NCBI GenBank assembly: GCA_903824185.1
Contig: CAIJVU010000007.1
Coordinates: forward strand, 1-34,992
DNA from: an uncultured Hyphomicrobiales bacterium
GTDB lineage: Bacteria > Pseudomonadota > Alphaproteobacteria > Rhizobiales > Beijerinckiaceae
Direction: 5' to 3'
Length of the DNA stretch: 34,992 nt
The translations under genes and the position numbers were made by a program. The notes beneath the pieces were generated by a model. The model saw only the letters and a list, made by a program, of their open reading frames with translations. It made no database searches and had not been told where the DNA came from. Shown piece by piece: positions 14,743 to 22,502 of the stretch; position 1 is the first letter of the stretch, and each line of letters begins with the position of its first letter.

Positions 14743-15536
14743 CAGCTTAATCCCCGAAACATCCACACCGTCAACACAAAATCCAGCATCAGCACCGCAA
14801 GCGAGGACACAACAACTGTTCGTGTTGTGGCGCTTGAAACACCTTCCGCCGTGGGCGGTGCATAATAGCCTTCAAAAACCGAAATCAGCCCGATGGCAAC
14901 ACCAAAAACCACCGCTTTGATCAAGCCGTTGATGACATCGAGCCTGAAATCAACACTGGCCTGCATTTGTGACCAAAATGCGCCCTCGTCAATCCCGATC
15001 AACTGCACACCCACCAAATAACTACCAAAAATACCGGCGCTGATAAATAAACAGGCCAAAATAGGCACAGATACAACGGCGGCCAGAAAGCGCGGGGCAA
15101 TAATTCTAGCCATCGGGTTCACAGCCATCATATCCATGGCCGCAATCTGATCCGTGGCCTGCATCAAGCCAATCTCGGCTGTTGTGGCCGAGCCTGCTCG
15201 ACCCGCAAACAGCAAGGCTGTCACAACCGGCCCCAATTCACGCACCAAGGACAAGGCCACCAAAACACCCAGCGACTCGGCCGAGCCGAAACGCTGCAAG
15301 ACCTCATAGCCCTGAACAGCCAAAACCATGCCGACAAACAAACCCGAAACCGTGACAATCAGAAGCGATCGGAAGCCTGAAAAATAGACTTCGCGGACCA
15401 ATAGGGAAAATCGCCGGATCGGCAGCCAGAGGACCGCCAAAATCCCGAGAAAAAATCGTCCCACCAAGCCTAGGCGAGCCAGAGCAGACAAGACGACATG
15501 GCCGAGATCAGCCAGTGGTTCAAGAAGCCTGTTCAT
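14742..15536 (-). CDS. mlaE: MlaE, permease subunit of the phospholipid ABC transporter
   Basis: The protein has 264 residues with an N-terminal amphipathic helix and about five membrane helices. The MlaE motifs are visible: FSGFRSLLIVTVSGLFVGMV, the conserved RELGPVVTALLFAGRAGSA coupling region facing MlaF, and ISVFEGYYAPPTAEGVSSAT. It forms the inner-membrane channel of the lipid transporter. The start at 15536 lies within the end of mlaF (17-nt overlap), so translation is coupled. Longer upstream starts would add a poorly hydrophobic leader buried in mlaF. Confidence 0.96.
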   Translation of the reverse strand: MNRLLEPLADLGHVVLSALARLGLVGRFFLGILAVLWLPIRRFSLLVREVYFSGFRSLLIVTVSGLFVGMVLAVQGYEVLQRFGSAESLGVLVALSLVRELGPVVTALLFAGRAGSATTAEIGLMQATDQIAAMDMMAVNPMARIIAPRFLAAVVSVPILACLFISAGIFGSYLVGVQLIGIDEGAFWSQMQASVDFRLDVINGLIKAVVFGVAIGLISVFEGYYAPPTAEGVSSATTRTVVVSSLAVLMLDFVLTVWMFRGLS

Positions 15537-16344
15537 GACGCCCCACCAATTGATCGATAAAAGGGGGCGCCGGATAATGGAAAGGAACGGGTCCGTCCGG
15601 CAAACCATCGGCAAATTGCCTGACAAAGGCGTCGTCCGTTTCGCGCACCTCCTCAGGGGTCAGATCGCGGTAAACAGTGCCTTCCGATATGACAACCACG
15701 CGGTCGGCAATTTTGAGGCTGGAATCAAGATCATGGGTGACCACAAGAGAGGTCAACCCGAAGGCATCGTTCAAACGCCGGATCAAGCGCGCCACAATGC
15801 CCGTCGAAATCGGATCAAGCCCCGTAAAAGGCTCGTCATAAAGCATCAACATCGGATCAAGCGCCACCGCACGCGCCAAGGCAACACGACGGGCCATCCC
15901 GCCCGACAGTTGCGCGGGCATCAACTCTGCGGCACCGCGCAGCCCAACAGCCTCCAATTTCATCAAGACAAGATCCCTGATCATGGGCTCTGGTAAATTG
16001 GTCTGCTCGCGATAGGGAAAGGCAATATTGTCAAACACGGACAAATCCGTGAACAAGGCACCGAATTGGAACAACATCCCGAGTTTCGCGCGTAAGCGAT
16101 AAAGCTCCGCGCGCTTCAGCGTCGGAACATTTTTGCCATCCACCATGACAGCGCCCGATTGCGGCAATAATCGGCCGCCGATCAAGCCCAGCAAAGTCGT
16201 CTTGCCACTGCCCGATCCGCCCATCACCGCAACCACCTCGCCTTTGGCGATTGTCAGATCCAGTCCACGCAAAATCGGCCGTTCATCATAAGCAAAATGA
16301 ACAGCTTCAAGGCGAACCAGCGCTGGGTTGGCATTCGAGGTCAT
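15520..16344 (-). CDS. mlaF: MlaF, ATPase subunit of the phospholipid ABC transporter
   Basis: The protein has 274 residues. It has Walker A GGSGSGKTT (42-50), a Q-loop in the Mla-type FQFGALFTDLSVFDN (about 92-106), signature LSGGM (146-150), Walker B LMLYDEP (166-172) and the switch histidine in VVTHDL. It powers the inner-membrane Mla complex. The C-terminal ~30 residues reach into the partner subunit in known structures. The start is ATG 16344; a GTG directly before it (16347) is also possible. No clear ribosome binding site is visible. It is the first gene of the leftward Mla operon, with a 174-nt gap upstream. Confidence 0.96.
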   Translation of the reverse strand: MTSNANPALVRLEAVHFAYDERPILRGLDLTIAKGEVVAVMGGSGSGKTTLLGLIGGRLLPQSGAVMVDGKNVPTLKRAELYRLRAKLGMLFQFGALFTDLSVFDNIAFPYREQTNLPEPMIRDLVLMKLEAVGLRGAAELMPAQLSGGMARRVALARAVALDPMLMLYDEPFTGLDPISTGIVARLIRRLNDAFGLTSLVVTHDLDSSLKIADRVVVISEGTVYRDLTPEEVRETDDAFVRQFADGLPDGPVPFHYPAPPFIDQLVGRHEQAS

Positions 16345-16518
16345 CACAAGGAACCAAAAACAGGAATTGTTACAGTCGTATGAAGACTTTATGGCTTAAA
16401 TGAGCAGACAAGCAAACAAATTTCCTTATTTCCAAGGAAAAATGCACAATTGGACTGCCCAGCCGCATATCCCTGCCTTTGCGGACCCGCTTTTCCCAAG
16501 CCCGCTTAAAGCCGATCG

Positions 16519-16947
16519 TCAGGCGCTGGCGATGTAATGGCGCATCGCATTGCTTTCCGCTTCGATCTCAGCCACGCGATATTTGACGACATCGCCGATG
16601 GATATCAGGCCCGACAAACGGCCCTCAACCACAACCGGCAAATGCCGGAAACGACCCGAGGTCATTTCGTCCATGATTTCGGGAATGGAAGTCTTGAGAC
16701 CGCAGGTCACAACCTTTTCTGTCATAAAATCCGAGACGGGATTGTTGAGCCGTGCGGGGTCTGAGGCAATGGCTCTGACAATATCACGCTCGGATAAGAT
16801 ACCGAGTACCGCATGATCCGATGACGCAACAACCACGGCCCCTATGCGCTTGGCTGCCAGCACCTTGGCGGCCTCCTGCAAGGTGTGGGACGGGGAGATG
16901 GTTTCAACATGCCGACCCTTGCCGGCGAGAATACGTTCAACACTCAT
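16519..16947 (-). CDS. CBS-pair domain protein
   Basis: The protein has 142 residues and is made only of two CBS motifs (about 10-65 and 75-130), with HVETISPSHTLQEAAKVLAA, LGILSERDIVRAIA and GLISIGDVVKYRV. Such stand-alone CBS pairs bind adenine nucleotides and act as energy sensors or regulators; the partner is unknown. ATG 16947 is chosen because GAGAGGAG lies 8 nt upstream; a longer frame exists but lacks support. It lies between the Mla operon and the rhomboid gene on the same strand but is well separated from both, so it is probably transcribed alone. Confidence 0.9.
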   Translation of the reverse strand: MSVERILAGKGRHVETISPSHTLQEAAKVLAAKRIGAVVVASSDHAVLGILSERDIVRAIASDPARLNNPVSDFMTEKVVTCGLKTSIPEIMDEMTSGRFRHLPVVVEGRLSGLISIGDVVKYRVAEIEAESNAMRHYIASA

Positions 16948-17114
16948 GCTCACGTCTCCTCTCAAAAAAATAATAATGTGACAGTCACCTCTATAGAAAA
17001 TACGCATTGAAAAACGTCTTGCCGACGCGAGGACGCGCCAGAAGTTCAGTGTGCCTGGATGCATTAAAAACGCAAGCCTACTGATGGCTGAGATCACCCA
17101 AGCCCGCCCTGCCC

Positions 17115-17918
17115 TTAGGACCAGGGATCAAAGCTCCGAAAGGCAAAAAATCCGGTGATAAAGCCGCCCAAATGGGCCTCCCACGCGATGTTCACCGCAT
17201 CACCGGGGGTCAGCGAAAATACACCCGTCAGGAAATTCATGCCCAACCACAGGCCTAAAAACCACATCACCCGCCGGTCGTGCCAGACCTCGTTCAAGCG
17301 CAAAGCAGGCGGATGGACCTCTGGCTCACCGGAAAAAGTGCTGCGTGCCAAGGGAGAACCGGGCTGGAACATAAATAAAGCAGCCGAGGCCATGACACCG
17401 GCAATTCCGGCGGACGCACCAATTAAGGGCATGGCGTCATACCAGTTGAGGGCGAAATGTAAGGCCGCTCCGCCGGTGACACTGAGGCCAAACAGCATCA
17501 AAAACCGCTCGGAGCCGATCCGGCGCGCCAAAGGCGCTCCAAAGGCGGCCAGCCAAACAATATTCAAAAACAAATGCTCCCAGCTCCCGTGCAAAACAGC
17601 ATAGGTAAAAACCGTCCAAGGGCGCACGCTGTCTTCTTTTGTGAGAAATTGCATCACAACCGCATCGTCGCCGGTCAAAGGGCCGCCATTGGCAAGCTGC
17701 AATGCACCGAGCGGATCAAGACCCAGCGCTGCCGACAGACGGGCGGGGATAAATGACCAGTCCAGCAACAGCGTGGTTGCCCATTCCTCTGATCCGAAGG
17801 CCATCACAAGCTGGAGGGCAATCATCAATAAAATCAAGACGATAACAACCGTTGGCAGGTTAAAAACGGGTTCACGGGAGGACGTGTCCGGTGAAGATTT
17901 TTCTGCTTCAAACGACAT
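17115..17918 (-). CDS. rhomboid-family intramembrane serine protease
   Basis: The protein has 267 residues. It has an N-terminal membrane helix (about 22-40), then a six-helix rhomboid core. Catalytic features are present: HLFLN (N119) for the oxyanion site, GASAG with the nucleophile S169, and EAHLGG with the catalytic H249. The first loop is longer than in E. coli GlpG, and a cytoplasmic insert (PLARSTFSGEPEVHPPALRL) lies between later helices. Rhomboids cut within or next to substrate membrane helices; the substrate is unknown. ATG 17918 is chosen; ATG 17930 or further upstream is possible and ribosome binding signals are weak. Confidence 0.9.
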   Translation of the reverse strand: MSFEAEKSSPDTSSREPVFNLPTVVIVLILLMIALQLVMAFGSEEWATTLLLDWSFIPARLSAALGLDPLGALQLANGGPLTGDDAVVMQFLTKEDSVRPWTVFTYAVLHGSWEHLFLNIVWLAAFGAPLARRIGSERFLMLFGLSVTGGAALHFALNWYDAMPLIGASAGIAGVMASAALFMFQPGSPLARSTFSGEPEVHPPALRLNEVWHDRRVMWFLGLWLGMNFLTGVFSLTPGDAVNIAWEAHLGGFITGFFAFRSFDPWS

Positions 17919-18104
17919 AACCGATCCCATCCACTTCACTGACGATTGCGGGGGCAAGTCTTACTTTCAAGCCCTGAGCCCCTGCGATCAAATCCCGGAA
18001 ATTGCTTCATGTCACGGCAACACGCGAATGTCACCTCACCTGACACGGATCAGGCGCGTTAACCCTGATCCCAACCCTTTGTTGCATGAGACCCGCTTCA
18101 TTCG

Positions 18105-18120
18105 TTAACACTTTATTAAC
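18105..18120 (+). promoter_or_regulatory. perfect CtrA-type box TTAA-N7-TTAAC
   Basis: TTAACACTTTATTAAC matches the CtrA consensus TTAA-N7-TTAA(C) without mismatch. It lies 15 nt upstream of the peptidase gene start. CtrA is the alphaproteobacterial cell-cycle and motility response regulator. So close to the start, the site could overlap the promoter and repress, or activate a nearly leaderless transcript. Confidence 0.55.
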
Positions 18121-18135
18121 AAATGGGGACCGGTG

Positions 18136-18780
18136 ATGCGCCTGTTTTTGGTGGCCGCAAGTTTAGCATGGTTTGGGATCGGATGCTTAGCCGGTCATGC
18201 CGAACCGCGCGCGCATCGCCAGAAGATCGCGGCGATCCCCCATAGCAGCTCCTTTGCCTTGGCCGGTGATATTGCCAAAGAGCCCATCGGCTGGGGACAG
18301 ATTTGCGCCACCCATCCTGAAGATTGCGATGTCGGCAAGCTTCCGCCTGAAAGCATCGCCCTGACCAAAGAAAACTGGGCAACACTCAACCGCATCAACA
18401 GCCTCGTGAATGATACCATCGAGCAGGTTTCTGACCTCGAACATTACGGAATGATCGAATGGTGGGCCTATCCCGATGACGGAAAAGGGGATTGCGAGGA
18501 TTTGCAATTGCTCAAACGCCGCATGTTGATGCAGTCAGGCATGCCGCGTCAGGCCCTGATGATGACCGTGGTGCGTGATAACCATGACGAGGGCCATGCC
18601 ATTCTTCTTGTGAGAACTGACCATGGTGATTTGGTTCTCGACAGCCGCACCAGCACGATCAAACCTTGGCGGATGACCGGCTATAAATATATCAAGCGGC
18701 AGTCCCAAGAAGACCCCAATATCTGGGTTTATTTTGGCGACGAAAGCGACAGTCTCGTCACCTCCTCCGCCCCCAATTAA
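18136..18780 (+). CDS. BTLCP-type transglutaminase-like cysteine peptidase, exported
   Basis: The protein has 214 residues with an N-terminal signal peptide (FLVAASLAWFGIGCLAGHAE). The papain-like Cys-His-Asp triad is visible: C120 in KGDCEDLQLLKR, H154 in DEGHAILLV, and D169 in LVLDSRT. This matches bacterial transglutaminase-like cysteine proteinases, which act in the periplasm; relatives such as LapG cut surface adhesins. No adhesin or c-di-GMP receptor is nearby, so a LapG role is not supported here. The start is ATG 18136 (a GTG precedes it) with GGGG upstream. A CtrA box sits just before it. It is convergent with the next gene, 2 nt apart. Confidence 0.88.
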   Translation: MRLFLVAASLAWFGIGCLAGHAEPRAHRQKIAAIPHSSSFALAGDIAKEPIGWGQICATHPEDCDVGKLPPESIALTKENWATLNRINSLVNDTIEQVSDLEHYGMIEWWAYPDDGKGDCEDLQLLKRRMLMQSGMPRQALMMTVVRDNHDEGHAILLVRTDHGDLVLDSRTSTIKPWRMTGYKYIKRQSQEDPNIWVYFGDESDSLVTSSAPN

Positions 18781-18782
18781 GT

Positions 18783-19313
18783 TCAATCCAGCGGCTTTAA
18801 GCCTTTGGAAAAGCGCTTGTAATTGCGCACATAGCCTTCGGCGGTCAGACGAATACGCTTGGCATTGTCTTCATCAATGGTCCGGATGACCCGCGCAGGC
18901 GCACCGACAATCAAAGAATAATCGGGAAACTCTTTGCCTTCGCCCACAAAGGCATGTGCACCAACGAGCGAATATTTGCCGATCTTGGCACCATTCAAAA
19001 TGGTGGCCCCCATCCCGATCAGGCTTCCCTCGCCGATGGTACAGCCATGCAAAATAGCCGCATGGCCGACCGTGGCAAAAGGACCAATCGACATCGGAAA
19101 ACCCATATCCGTATGCAGCACGCTGCCATCTTGAATATTGGTTCCTTCCAGCACATCAATCCATTCATTGTCGCCGCGCAAAACAGCCCCGAACCAAACG
19201 CTCGCGTCCCGCCCCAGCCTCACACTGCCGATGACACGTGCATCGGGGGCAATCCAGAATTGTCCGTCTTCAGGCAGTTGCGGAATACGATCATCCAATT
19301 GGTACAAGGCCAT
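18783..19313 (-). CDS. gamma-carbonic-anhydrase-like left-handed beta-helix protein
   Basis: The protein has 176 residues, mostly hexapeptide repeats (for example PFATVGHAAILHGCTIGEGS and LVGAHAFVGEG), with a C-terminal helix. Three histidines in VLHTD and GHAAILHG match the trimer-interface zinc site of the gamma-CA family (YrdA/PaaY type). Whether it hydrates CO2 cannot be told; many bacterial relatives have other roles. ATG 19313 is chosen for GGGGA 8 nt upstream. It follows DUF3126 by 13 nt, so they are co-transcribed, an order I know from other alphaproteobacteria together with cysE. Confidence 0.9.
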   Translation of the reverse strand: MALYQLDDRIPQLPEDGQFWIAPDARVIGSVRLGRDASVWFGAVLRGDNEWIDVLEGTNIQDGSVLHTDMGFPMSIGPFATVGHAAILHGCTIGEGSLIGMGATILNGAKIGKYSLVGAHAFVGEGKEFPDYSLIVGAPARVIRTIDEDNAKRIRLTAEGYVRNYKRFSKGLKPLD

Positions 19314-19326
19314 GCGCGATCCCCGC

Positions 19327-19542
19327 TCAGTCTTCGAGATCAATATCGAGGATGGACATCACAAAAGCGTAGGAGCGATCGCCATCTTCCTCGTCGAGCG
19401 AGATGATTCCGATAAACTCATCGCCGATAAACACTTCTGCCGAATCTTTCAGCTTGGGGCGCGCTTTAACGGTGACACCGGCATTGCCAAAGAGGCGACG
19501 CAAATAATCCTGCAATTTCTGTAGTTCGGCCTTGTCCATCAT
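19327..19542 (-). CDS. DUF3126 family protein
   Basis: This is a 71-residue acidic protein: a helix (AELQKLQDYLRRLFG), then strands VTVKARPKLKDSAEVFIGDE and FIGIISLDEEDGDRSYAFVM. This matches the short alphaproteobacterial family DUF3126, of unknown function. The start is ATG 19542 or the next codon; AGGAA is upstream. The long frame extending into cysE territory is not supported. It is 130 nt from cysE and 13 nt from the gamma-CA-like gene. Confidence 0.88.
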   Translation of the reverse strand: MMDKAELQKLQDYLRRLFGNAGVTVKARPKLKDSAEVFIGDEFIGIISLDEEDGDRSYAFVMSILDIDLED

Positions 19543-19672
19543 ACTCGTTCCTGAAAGGGACCCGCGTCCCACCCAGATTAGGCATGGCATGACGCAAAGA
19601 CGGGCGCAAGTCACCATTTCCGAGCAAAAGAAGCGATTTAAAAGCCTACAAACCGTGATAAGTTTTTGATTA

Positions 19673-20518
19673 TCAATCGATTTTAAGCTGTTTTTCCGCC
19701 AAAATCTGATCCATGCTACGGGCGGGCTCTGCACAACCGGCCTCCCCCACAACACGCGCAGGCACACCCGCCACCGTCATATTATGCGGCACAGAATTCA
19801 ACACAACCGATCCCGCAGCCACCCTTGCGCAATGACCGATTTCAATATTGCCGAGAATTTTGGCACCGGCGCCGATCAAGACCCCTTTTCTGATCTTGGG
19901 ATGGCGGTCGCCTGTTTCTTTTCCTGTTCCGCCCAGCGTCACACCTTGTAAAATCGAAACATCATCCTCGATGACCGCTGTCGAACCCACCACAAGGCCC
20001 GTCGCGTGATCCAGAAACACGCCCTGCCCGATCCGTGCCTGCGGGTGAATATCCGTCTGGAAGACTTCAGACGAGCAGCTTTGCAGATAAAGCGCAAAAT
20101 CCTTGCGACCCATGTGCCATAAATGATGGGCAAAACGATGCGTTTGCAACGCGTGAAAGCCTTTGAAATATAAAAGCGGCTCAATCAAACGCGTGCAGGC
20201 GGGATCACGATCCAACACAGCCAAACAATCGGCCGCCATGGCTTGGGCAAGGGCCGGATTGATATCGAGCAGACTGCTCAATTGCGCATAAAGACGGTCA
20301 TAATCCAATAAAGGGCGCGCCAACCGACTGGCGATGCGGCTGGCCACCGCCAGATCAAAGCTTTGATGGCTTAACACGGCCTGCTGCATCAAACCCGTGA
20401 CAGTCTGATCCTGCTCAATGGCCAAGGAGGCATCGAGTTTTATACGGCTCCAGAGCGGATCGAGGTGGCTGATATGGCCATCTTTCATGGGTATTTTATT
20501 GGCAGACCCCGACGGCAT
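19673..20518 (-). CDS. cysE: serine O-acetyltransferase
   Basis: The enzyme acetylates L-serine with acetyl-CoA, the first step of cysteine synthesis. It has 281 residues. An N-terminal helical domain (DPLWSRIKLDASLAIEQD on) is followed by left-handed beta-helix repeats. Catalytic residues are visible in FLDHATGLVVG (Asp-His) and GDRHPKI (His). The C-terminal tail is Asp/Lys-rich and ends in ID, close to the isoleucine-ending tail that docks on CysK in other species. ATG 20518 is chosen for AAGGA 8 nt upstream; a TTG at 20560 overlapping the hydrolase stop is a possible coupled start. Confidence 0.95.
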   Translation of the reverse strand: MPSGSANKIPMKDGHISHLDPLWSRIKLDASLAIEQDQTVTGLMQQAVLSHQSFDLAVASRIASRLARPLLDYDRLYAQLSSLLDINPALAQAMAADCLAVLDRDPACTRLIEPLLYFKGFHALQTHRFAHHLWHMGRKDFALYLQSCSSEVFQTDIHPQARIGQGVFLDHATGLVVGSTAVIEDDVSILQGVTLGGTGKETGDRHPKIRKGVLIGAGAKILGNIEIGHCARVAAGSVVLNSVPHNMTVAGVPARVVGEAGCAEPARSMDQILAEKQLKID

Positions 20519-20556
20519 GGCTTCAATCCTTATGAAACAACCATCACAGATATAGT

Positions 20557-21321
20557 TCAATCAAGGGCAGATAAAAAGGCCAGTACGGCATCTTTATGGC
20601 TTCTGTCGCCCACAGCCAGATTGTGATCCCGCCCATCAATCGCATAAGCAATGGCCCCGGGGATGAGTTCGGCGAGCCGGTGTGGATCACCCGCCACATC
20701 ATCTTTACTCCCAACAGCAATATGAACCGGCCCCTTGATGCGGGCTGCTTCCTCGACGCTCAAAGTCTGGCGTGACCCACGGATACAAGCCGCAAGCGCA
20801 CGCAAATCCGAACCCGTCTGTTCGGCAAAGACGCGAAACATGCGCTGCATGGGATCAGTGAGTTCAGTTGCACTCTTGGCCTCCATAGCATCGGCAATCC
20901 CTAAGGGAAGCCCCACACCTTCAACCAGATGGATTCCAAGACCGCCCAGCAAGGTTGCCCTGATCCGCTCGGGGAACAACAGATTGAAATGCGCCGTGAT
21001 CCGCGCGCCCATGGAATAGCCCATCATACCGACGGATTGGATGTTGAGATGGTTCAAGAGATTACGAATATCTGTTGCCATGAGATTGGCGTGATAATCG
21101 GCGGCCTCATAAAGTTTTTCACTCTGGCCATGACCGCGGTTATCAAGCGCGATCACCCGATAGCCCGCCCGTGTGAGAACCTTGACCCATTGGGTATTGA
21201 CCCAATTGACCGCATGATTGGATGCAAAACCATGCACGAGCACAATCGGCTTGCCACCCCCCGCATCCGCAGGCTGGTCGATATAGGCAATGCGCACCGC
21301 GCCGGAAAGAAATGAGAGCAT
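20557..21321 (-). CDS. alpha/beta hydrolase
   Basis: The protein has 254 residues with a full alpha/beta-hydrolase fold. The oxyanion-loop motif VHGFASN (29-35) precedes the nucleophile elbow GYSMG (S103), an acid near GSKDD, and the catalytic His in DGRDHN (H233). The long helical insert between strands 6 and 7 is a cap domain. The substrate is unknown; ester or C-C bond hydrolysis are the usual family roles. It is the first gene of the leftward run ending with gamma-CA. The start at 21321 lacks a good ribosome binding site. The gap to cysE is 38 nt. Confidence 0.9.
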   Translation of the reverse strand: MLSFLSGAVRIAYIDQPADAGGGKPIVLVHGFASNHAVNWVNTQWVKVLTRAGYRVIALDNRGHGQSEKLYEAADYHANLMATDIRNLLNHLNIQSVGMMGYSMGARITAHFNLLFPERIRATLLGGLGIHLVEGVGLPLGIADAMEAKSATELTDPMQRMFRVFAEQTGSDLRALAACIRGSRQTLSVEEAARIKGPVHIAVGSKDDVAGDPHRLAELIPGAIAYAIDGRDHNLAVGDRSHKDAVLAFLSALD

Positions 21322-21653
21322 GGAGAAATATCCGTTCTTTGATTGGGGATTTTCTCTACAATAAGCGGTATTTTCTGCCAATACCTCCTAAAAATCCCTG
21401 TTATTCCGCCCAAAAGACCAAAAGAATCCGCAAGGTCCGGTTTAACCCTTGCCAAAATGGCCAAAACCCCTTATCAGGCTGGCTTCCGCGGTTCCGGCCG
21501 GGGGCTGAAGGGAAGGATGGGGTTTTCTAAACCTTGTCAGGATCATCCGATCTGTCTTCCTGTGTCTCCGCCTTCGGACACCATCTTTCGGGCCTTTTCA
21601 TGGGCTCGAAGGGCTTCGCGCCGGTGCCGCATAACAATGAAAGGCCAAGACAG
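21322..21653. promoter_or_regulatory. 332-nt divergent intergenic region between the hydrolase gene and rpsF
   Basis: No credible gene is seen. A possible rightward promoter is TTGCCA (21449-21454), 16 nt, TTATCA (21471-21476). The right part is the rpsF leader with two hairpins, listed separately. Elsewhere in the gap I see no clear structure. Confidence 0.4.
21562..21610 (+). promoter_or_regulatory. structured rpsF leader, candidate S6:S18 autoregulatory site
   Basis: First hairpin: GTGT, unpaired CT, CCG stem, CCTT loop, CGG, ACAC (21562-21581). Second: TTCGGGCC (21587-21594) pairs with GGCTCGAA (21603-21610) over an 8-nt loop, ending 43 nt before the rpsF ATG. In many bacteria the S6:S18 complex binds an rpsF leader stem that carries a CCG element. 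Whether this is that element is inference. Confidence 0.4.
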
Positions 21654-22136
21654 ATGCCTCTTTATGAGCATATTTATCTTGCGCGTCAGGACGTGACGTC
21701 GCAACAGGTGGAAGCCCTGACCGAAACCCTCAAAGGGATTATCGAAGCGCACGGCGGCAAAGTGAGCAAGGTGGAATATTGGGGTGTCAAATCCCTCGCC
21801 TATCGCATCCGTAAAAACCGCAAGGCGCATTTCACCCTGATGAACATCGATGCCGCTCCTGCAGCCCTTGCTGAAATGGAACGTCAGATGCGCATCAACG
21901 AAGACGTTTTGCGCTTCATGACCATTCGCGTTGAAGAACTCGAAGAAGGTCAATCCGTGATGTTGCAAAAGCGTGACCGTGATGACCGTGACGAACGCGG
22001 CCCAGGCAATGATCGTGGCTTCGGCGGCGGTCGTGGTGGTGACCGTGATCGTGGTGATCGTGGCAGCCGCGGCCCATCCGGTCGTGCACCGCGCCCCCGT
22101 TCTGATGACTCTTTTGCAGATGAGGCCCACTCATGA
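21654..22136 (+). CDS. rpsF: 30S ribosomal protein S6
   Basis: The protein has 160 residues. The S6 domain (1-~100) is intact: [35 protein letters not shown] and the C-terminal strand [14 protein letters not shown] long Arg/Asp/Gly-rich tail (about 105-160, with repeats like [10 protein letters not shown]) follows, as in other alphaproteobacteria and longer than E. coli S6. It binds S18 in the platform of the small subunit. ATG 21654 is chosen because it starts the conserved domain. Its stop overlaps the rpsR start by 4 nt. Confidence 0.97.
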   Translation: MPLYEHIYLARQDVTSQQVEALTETLKGIIEAHGGKVSKVEYWGVKSLAYRIRKNRKAHFTLMNIDAAPAALAEMERQMRINEDVLRFMTIRVEELEEGQSVMLQKRDRDDRDERGPGNDRGFGGGRGGDRDRGDRGSRGPSGRAPRPRSDDSFADEAHS

Positions 22137-22372
22137 GCACCGCAGCACCCCGTCGTCCCTTCTTCCGTCGTCGCAAGTCTTGCCCCTTCACCGGCGAGAA
22201 CGCTCCGAAGATCGACTATAAGGACACACGTCTTCTGTCCCGCTACATTTCCGAGCGCGGCAAAATCGTGCCTTCCCGCATCACCGCTGTTTCCGCCAAG
22301 AAACAACGCGAACTGGCTCAGGCCATCAAGCGCGCCCGTTTCCTTGGCCTGCTGCCTTACGTGATTGCATAA
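22133..22372 (+). CDS. rpsR: 30S ribosomal protein S18
   Basis: The protein has 79 residues with the full S18 core: [20 protein letters not shown], then [20 protein letters not shown] and [20 protein letters not shown]. It pairs with S6 on 16S rRNA. The ATGA overlap with rpsF keeps the two partners in equal supply. A stem with a short T/C tract follows. Confidence 0.98.
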   Translation: MSTAAPRRPFFRRRKSCPFTGENAPKIDYKDTRLLSRYISERGKIVPSRITAVSAKKQRELAQAIKRARFLGLLPYVIA

Positions 22373-22383
22373 GACTGCTTTTG

Positions 22384-22407
22384 AAGGCCGGCTTTCAAGC
22401 CGGTCTT
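22384..22407 (+). terminator. hairpin after rpsR, partial terminator or attenuator
   Basis: AAGGCCGGC (22384-22392) pairs with GCCGGTCTT (22399-22407) over a TTTCAA loop, with one G-U pair. A T/C-rich stretch, not a pure U-run, follows. It may cut transcription between the ribosomal genes and the downstream membrane protein. Confidence 0.5.
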
Positions 22408-22451
22408 CCCTTCTCTCAAACAGCCCGGGCCGGTTAAGCCGTTTCGGGTAG

Positions 22452-22475
22452 GGTTGGGGACCCATTCCCCTAACC
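22452..22475 (+). repeat. hairpin upstream of the DUF2232 gene
   Basis: GGTTGGGG (22452-22459) pairs with CCCCTAACC (22467-22475) with one G-U pair and one extra C. It ends 27 nt before the chosen start, so it may affect translation there. Confidence 0.35.
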
Positions 22476-22502
22476 GCCTCAATGCGGGACAGCTGGTTCG
22501 AT

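Noticed and set aside
16421-16440. TTTCCTT/AAGGAAA inverted repeat between mlaF and the CBS gene
   Set aside because: Only a 7-bp AT-rich stem without a T-run; could easily be chance.
18136-18780. Assigning the cysteine peptidase as LapG
   Set aside because: The triad fits the broader family, but no adhesin, LapD-type receptor or secretion genes are nearby.
21973-22110. Tandem-looking GTGACCGTGATCG repeats
   Set aside because: They are the codons of the Arg/Asp/Gly-rich S6 tail, not a CRISPR or independent DNA repeat; unit length is irregular.
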